From an uncultured Alistipes sp. (lineage in GTDB: Bacteria > Bacteroidota > Bacteroidia > Bacteroidales > Rikenellaceae), in the NCBI GenBank assembly GCA_958449275.1, contig CAUDHE010000089.1:1-9137 (forward strand): a stretch of 9,137 nucleotides of DNA, in the 5' to 3' direction. The notes beneath the pieces are model-generated. The model did no database searches. It saw nothing but the letters and a program-made list of their open reading frames with translations, and was not told where the DNA came from. The translations under genes and the position numbers were made by a program. This document shows positions 7,242 through 9,137 of this stretch, piece after piece. How positions within the stretch are numbered: position 1 is the stretch's first letter; the number at the start of each line of letters is the position of its first letter.

Positions 7242-7264
7242 CCGATATCGCTATGCGATATCGG
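7242..7264. terminator. Strong hairpin after the nucleotidase gene
   Basis: A perfect 10-bp stem, CCGATATCGC (7242-7251) with its complement at 7255-7264, closes on a TAT loop. It begins 13 bp past the nucleotidase stop. No T-run follows on the + strand. Lying between convergent genes, it could stop transcription from either side or protect mRNA 3' ends. Confidence 0.55.
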
Positions 7265-7271
7265 CAGTTCG

Positions 7272-7290
7272 CCGCCGCCCCACGCGGCGG
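7272..7290. terminator. Second GC-rich hairpin between convergent genes
   Basis: CCGCCGC (7272-7278) pairs with GCGGCGG (7284-7290) around the 5-nt loop CCCAC. It follows the first hairpin by 7 bp. The remaining gap to rsmG has a direct repeat GCTCGC (7300-7305, 7311-7316) and the palindrome GCCTTAAGGC (7342-7351), 16 bp past the rsmG stop. I see no gene in 7230-7367. Confidence 0.4.
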
Positions 7291-7367
7291 ACTATTGCTG
7301 CTCGCTTCGCGCTCGCGCATTCCGACCGCCGATGGCGAACAGCCTTAAGGCCTATTGCGATCTGTCG

Positions 7368-8006
7368 CTACACGGCCGAGTAGACCACTTTCTTGGTCTC
7401 GAAAAATTCCTCCTCGAAGAACTCCGATATGGGGTATTCGCGCCACTGCATGCGCGTGGCGGCGAGTTCGGCCGCCAGATCGCCGCCTTTGAGGTAGAGT
7501 ATGCCGTTGTCGAGCGTGCCGCGGCGTCCGCGCTCGATCTTGCCGCGGATCCATTTCACGAATGTCGGCATCTCGGTCACGGCGCGTGACACCACGTAGT
7601 CGAATTTTTCGCCGATCTGCTCCGCACGCACGTTGCGTGCTTCGAGATTGGCGATTCCCGCGCCTTCGCATACGCCGCGCACCACGGTTATCTTCTTGCC
7701 GATGGAGTCGGCCGCCACGAACCTCGCTTCGGGGAACATTACGGCCAGCGGCACGCTCGGAAATCCGCCTCCGCATCCCACGTCGAGAATGCGGGCTCCC
7801 GCGTCGAATCGGCATACCTCGGCTATGGCCAGCGAGTGGAGCATGTGGCGCAGGTAGAGCTGGTCGAAATCCTTGCGCGAAATCACGTTGATCTTGGCGT
7901 TCCATTCGGCGTAGAGTCCGTAGAGCGCTTCGTATTGCGAGCGTTGCCGATCGGTCAAATCGGGAAAGTATTTCGTTATAATCGAGATCATATTCGGGGT
8001 TTTCAT
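7368..8006 (-). CDS. rsmG: 16S rRNA (guanine-527 N7) methyltransferase
   Basis: A 212-residue SAM-dependent methyltransferase (RsmG, formerly GidB) that makes m7G at position 527 (E. coli numbering) of 16S rRNA in the small subunit; its loss gives low-level streptomycin resistance in several bacteria. The N-terminal helices contain the family signature YAEWNAKINVISRKD (32-46). The SAM motif I is ILDVGCGGGFP (73-83), Asp100 in the DSIGKK segment is the acidic residue after strand 2, and FDYVVSRAV (135-143) is also conserved. The C-terminus EEFFETKKVVY is typical of Bacteroidota RsmG. The first ATG (8004-8006) overlaps the rlmN stop in an ATGA, which points to translational coupling. Family members often begin near Met6 (ATG at 7989-7991), so a start 15 bp later is possible. 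It is cotranscribed with rlmN and convergent with the nucleotidase gene. Confidence 0.95.
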   Translation of the reverse strand: MKTPNMISIITKYFPDLTDRQRSQYEALYGLYAEWNAKINVISRKDFDQLYLRHMLHSLAIAEVCRFDAGARILDVGCGGGFPSVPLAVMFPEARFVAADSIGKKITVVRGVCEGAGIANLEARNVRAEQIGEKFDYVVSRAVTEMPTFVKWIRGKIERGRRGTLDNGILYLKGGDLAAELAATRMQWREYPISEFFEEEFFETKKVVYSAV

Positions 8007-9049
8007 AAGTCTTTGTCGGCGTGTCGTTTTTCGGCCGTCGAAAGCAGTCCGCAGGCTGCCTGGATATCTTCGCCGCGCGAAGCGCGGATGGTGGTCTGTA
8101 TGCCGCGAGCGGTGAGCGTGTCGCGGAAAGCGCGCATCCTCTCCTCCGAGGGCGAGAAGTAGGGCGAATCGGGTATCTTGTGAAATCGTATGAGGTTGAT
8201 GCGGCATTTTATTCCGTCCAGCAGACGGCACAGCTCCTTTATGTGGGCGGGGGTGTCGTTCAATCCTTCCATCAGTATGTATTCGAACGATACGCGCCGC
8301 TGTCCCGTGAAGTCGTAACGACGCAGTATGTCCGCGACTTCGCGGATGGGATAGGCGTTCTCTACGGGCATGATCTCGGCCCGCTGATCGTGGAACGGGT
8401 TGTGAAGGCTCACCGCTACGTGCACTTTCGTTTCGTCCAGAAGCCGCGGCAGTTCGCGCGCTACGCCCGCCGTGGATACGGTTATGCGCGTGGGCGACCA
8501 GGCCATTCCCCACGGGGCGGTGATGGTCTCGATCGCGGCAAGCAGATTGTCGGTGTTGTCCAGAGGTTCGCCCATGCCCATGAATACCAGATTCGTCAGC
8601 CGCGCGCTTTCGGGAACGGAGAGTATTTGGTTGACTATCTCGGCGGCCGAGAGCGAGTGCTGCAACCCCTGGCGTCCCGTGGCGCAGAAGCGGCAGCCCA
8701 TTCGGCATCCTGCCTGCGACGACACGCACAGCGTGGCACGCTCGCCGTCGGGAATGAACGCCGATTCGATGAATGCTCCGCGCGAGGTGCGGAACAGATA
8801 TTTCTTCGTGCCGTCGGCCGATACCGTCTCGCGCAGCGGAGCTTCGGCGCCGATGGCGTATTTCCCCGCGAGCCGGTCGCGAGCCGCGAGCGACAGATCG
8901 GTCATCTGCGCGAAATCGGTCGCGCGGCGCACGTAAAGGTGGCGGGCGATCTGCTTGGCGGCGAAGCGCGGCAGGCGCTCGGCGGCGCATATCTCCTGCA
9001 ATTGCGTCGGATTCTTGCCGTAGAGGGATTCGATGGCGGTTTCGGGCAT
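8003..9049 (-). CDS. rlmN: Dual-specificity RNA methyltransferase, m2A2503 of 23S rRNA
   Basis: A 348-residue radical-SAM enzyme that methylates C2 of A2503 in 23S rRNA and of A37 in some tRNAs, using a Cys-bound methyl carrier. The cluster motif is Cys115-x3-Cys119-x2-Cys122 (CRMGCRFC). Cys108, seven residues before it, matches E. coli Cys118, and Cys333 in AACGLL matches the methyl-carrying Cys355. GMGEPLDN, ITVSTAGV and AVSLHNPF are further RlmN hallmarks. The N-terminal accessory domain contains RFAAKQIARHLY. Cfr-type resistance enzymes are related, but the accessory domain and surrounding motifs fit housekeeping RlmN. The frame is open upstream to the window edge, but the ATG at 9047-9049 fits the family length and follows a strong promoter. 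Its stop overlaps the rsmG start by 4 bp. Confidence 0.96.
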   Translation of the reverse strand: MPETAIESLYGKNPTQLQEICAAERLPRFAAKQIARHLYVRRATDFAQMTDLSLAARDRLAGKYAIGAEAPLRETVSADGTKKYLFRTSRGAFIESAFIPDGERATLCVSSQAGCRMGCRFCATGRQGLQHSLSAAEIVNQILSVPESARLTNLVFMGMGEPLDNTDNLLAAIETITAPWGMAWSPTRITVSTAGVARELPRLLDETKVHVAVSLHNPFHDQRAEIMPVENAYPIREVADILRRYDFTGQRRVSFEYILMEGLNDTPAHIKELCRLLDGIKCRINLIRFHKIPDSPYFSPSEERMRAFRDTLTARGIQTTIRASRGEDIQAACGLLSTAEKRHADKDL

Positions 9050-9062
9050 TGTCGAAAAATTT

Positions 9063-9117
9063 GCTGCGACTACAAAAGTAAAAAAAATATGTCGATCCGC
9101 AAAAACGCAGTCGCAGC
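9063..9117. repeat. 9-bp inverted repeat bracketing the rlmN promoter
   Basis: GCTGCGACT at 9063-9071 is the exact reverse complement of AGTCGCAGC at 9109-9117. The 37-nt interior contains both promoter elements of rlmN. The arms could be an operator or a hairpin, or chance; the arms are far apart for a single dimeric regulator. Confidence 0.45.
9073..9103 (-). promoter_or_regulatory. rlmN-rsmG promoter, Bacteroidota type
   Basis: On the minus strand TTTG (9103-9100) is the -33 element and TACTTTTG (9080-9073) is the -7 element, both full matches to the primary-sigma consensus of Bacteroidota. The spacer is 19 bp, inside the usual 19-21 range. It would start transcription about 15 bp before the rlmN ATG. 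Confidence 0.75.
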
Positions 9118-9137
9118 CCGTGCCGCGGACGACATTT
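9089..9137 (+). CDS. Possible start of a divergent gene, cut by the window edge
   Basis: From the ATG at 9089-9091 the + strand is open to the window end: 16 codons, reading MSIRKNAVAARAADDI. The base composition changes sharply here, from an A-rich leader (AAAAAAAAT just before the ATG) to GC-rich sequence with mostly G or C at third positions, as in the other genes. A -7-like AAAATTTG (7 of 8) lies at 9056-9063. I do not recognise the protein. The fragment is too short to be sure, and the GC-rich stretch could instead belong to a leftward gene ending at 9070. Confidence 0.35.
   Translation, partial: MSIRKNAVAARAADDI

Noticed and set aside
8007..8990. Upstream extension of the rsmG frame through rlmN
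   Set aside because: It is an out-of-frame reading of rlmN, rich in Arg and without motifs. RsmG homologues begin near the ATG at 8006 or Met6.
8003..9049. Cfr-type antibiotic resistance methyltransferase
   Set aside because: The housekeeping context with rsmG, the N-terminal domain and the motifs around the carrier Cys fit RlmN better.

Overview
The window (about 58-60% GC by eye) looks like a chromosomal core-gene region from a member of the Bacteroidota. The best guess is a GC-rich Bacteroidales such as Alistipes or a relative. The phylum call rests on promoter elements of the Bacteroidota type (a -33 TTTG and a -7 TAnnTTTG, with a textbook pair upstream of rlmN), AT-rich leaders without clear Shine-Dalgarno sites, and protein features typical of the group: a TGS-domain nucleoside kinase, a one-chain GcvP and a RsmG with the phylum's characteristic N-terminus. 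The genus is inference only.

Layout. Bases 1-369 hold the start of a leftward gene that leaves the window; its N-terminus resembles a protein-kinase N-lobe. Next, also leftward, comes slyD (492-1049), an FKBP-type prolyl isomerase/chaperone with a Cys/His-rich metal-binding tail. It is preceded by gcvP (1181-4012), the decarboxylating P-protein of the glycine cleavage system, and 40 bp further upstream by a 556-residue TGS-domain nucleoside (uridine-type) kinase (4053-5723). Only 69 bp separate the kinase from a divergent, rightward, exported metallophosphatase/5'-nucleotidase (5793-7229). A 138-bp region with two strong hairpins separates that gene from the convergent two-gene unit rlmN-rsmG (9049-7368, leftward), whose coding regions overlap by 4 bp. 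To the right of the rlmN promoter a short GC-rich open frame starts on the + strand at 9089 and leaves the window; it may be the start of a divergent gene.

How the genes fit together. The divergent nucleotidase and nucleoside kinase form a plausible salvage pair: the exported enzyme could free nucleosides outside the cytoplasmic membrane, and the kinase could rephosphorylate them inside. gcvP lies directly behind the kinase, probably on the same transcript, and supplies one-carbon units used in nucleotide synthesis; this link is inference. RlmN (m2A in 23S rRNA and tRNA) and RsmG (m7G in 16S rRNA) form a small ribosome-maturation operon.

I found no CRISPR array, insertion sequence, phage gene, tRNA, rRNA or defence cassette. 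I see no new multi-gene system. The points most worth a second look are the kinase's decayed threonyl-tRNA-synthetase-like N-terminal half, the in-frame 12-bp repeat behind the SlyD metal tail, the unusual substrate-site motifs of the nucleotidase, the inverted repeat around the rlmN promoter, and the two genes cut by the window edges.
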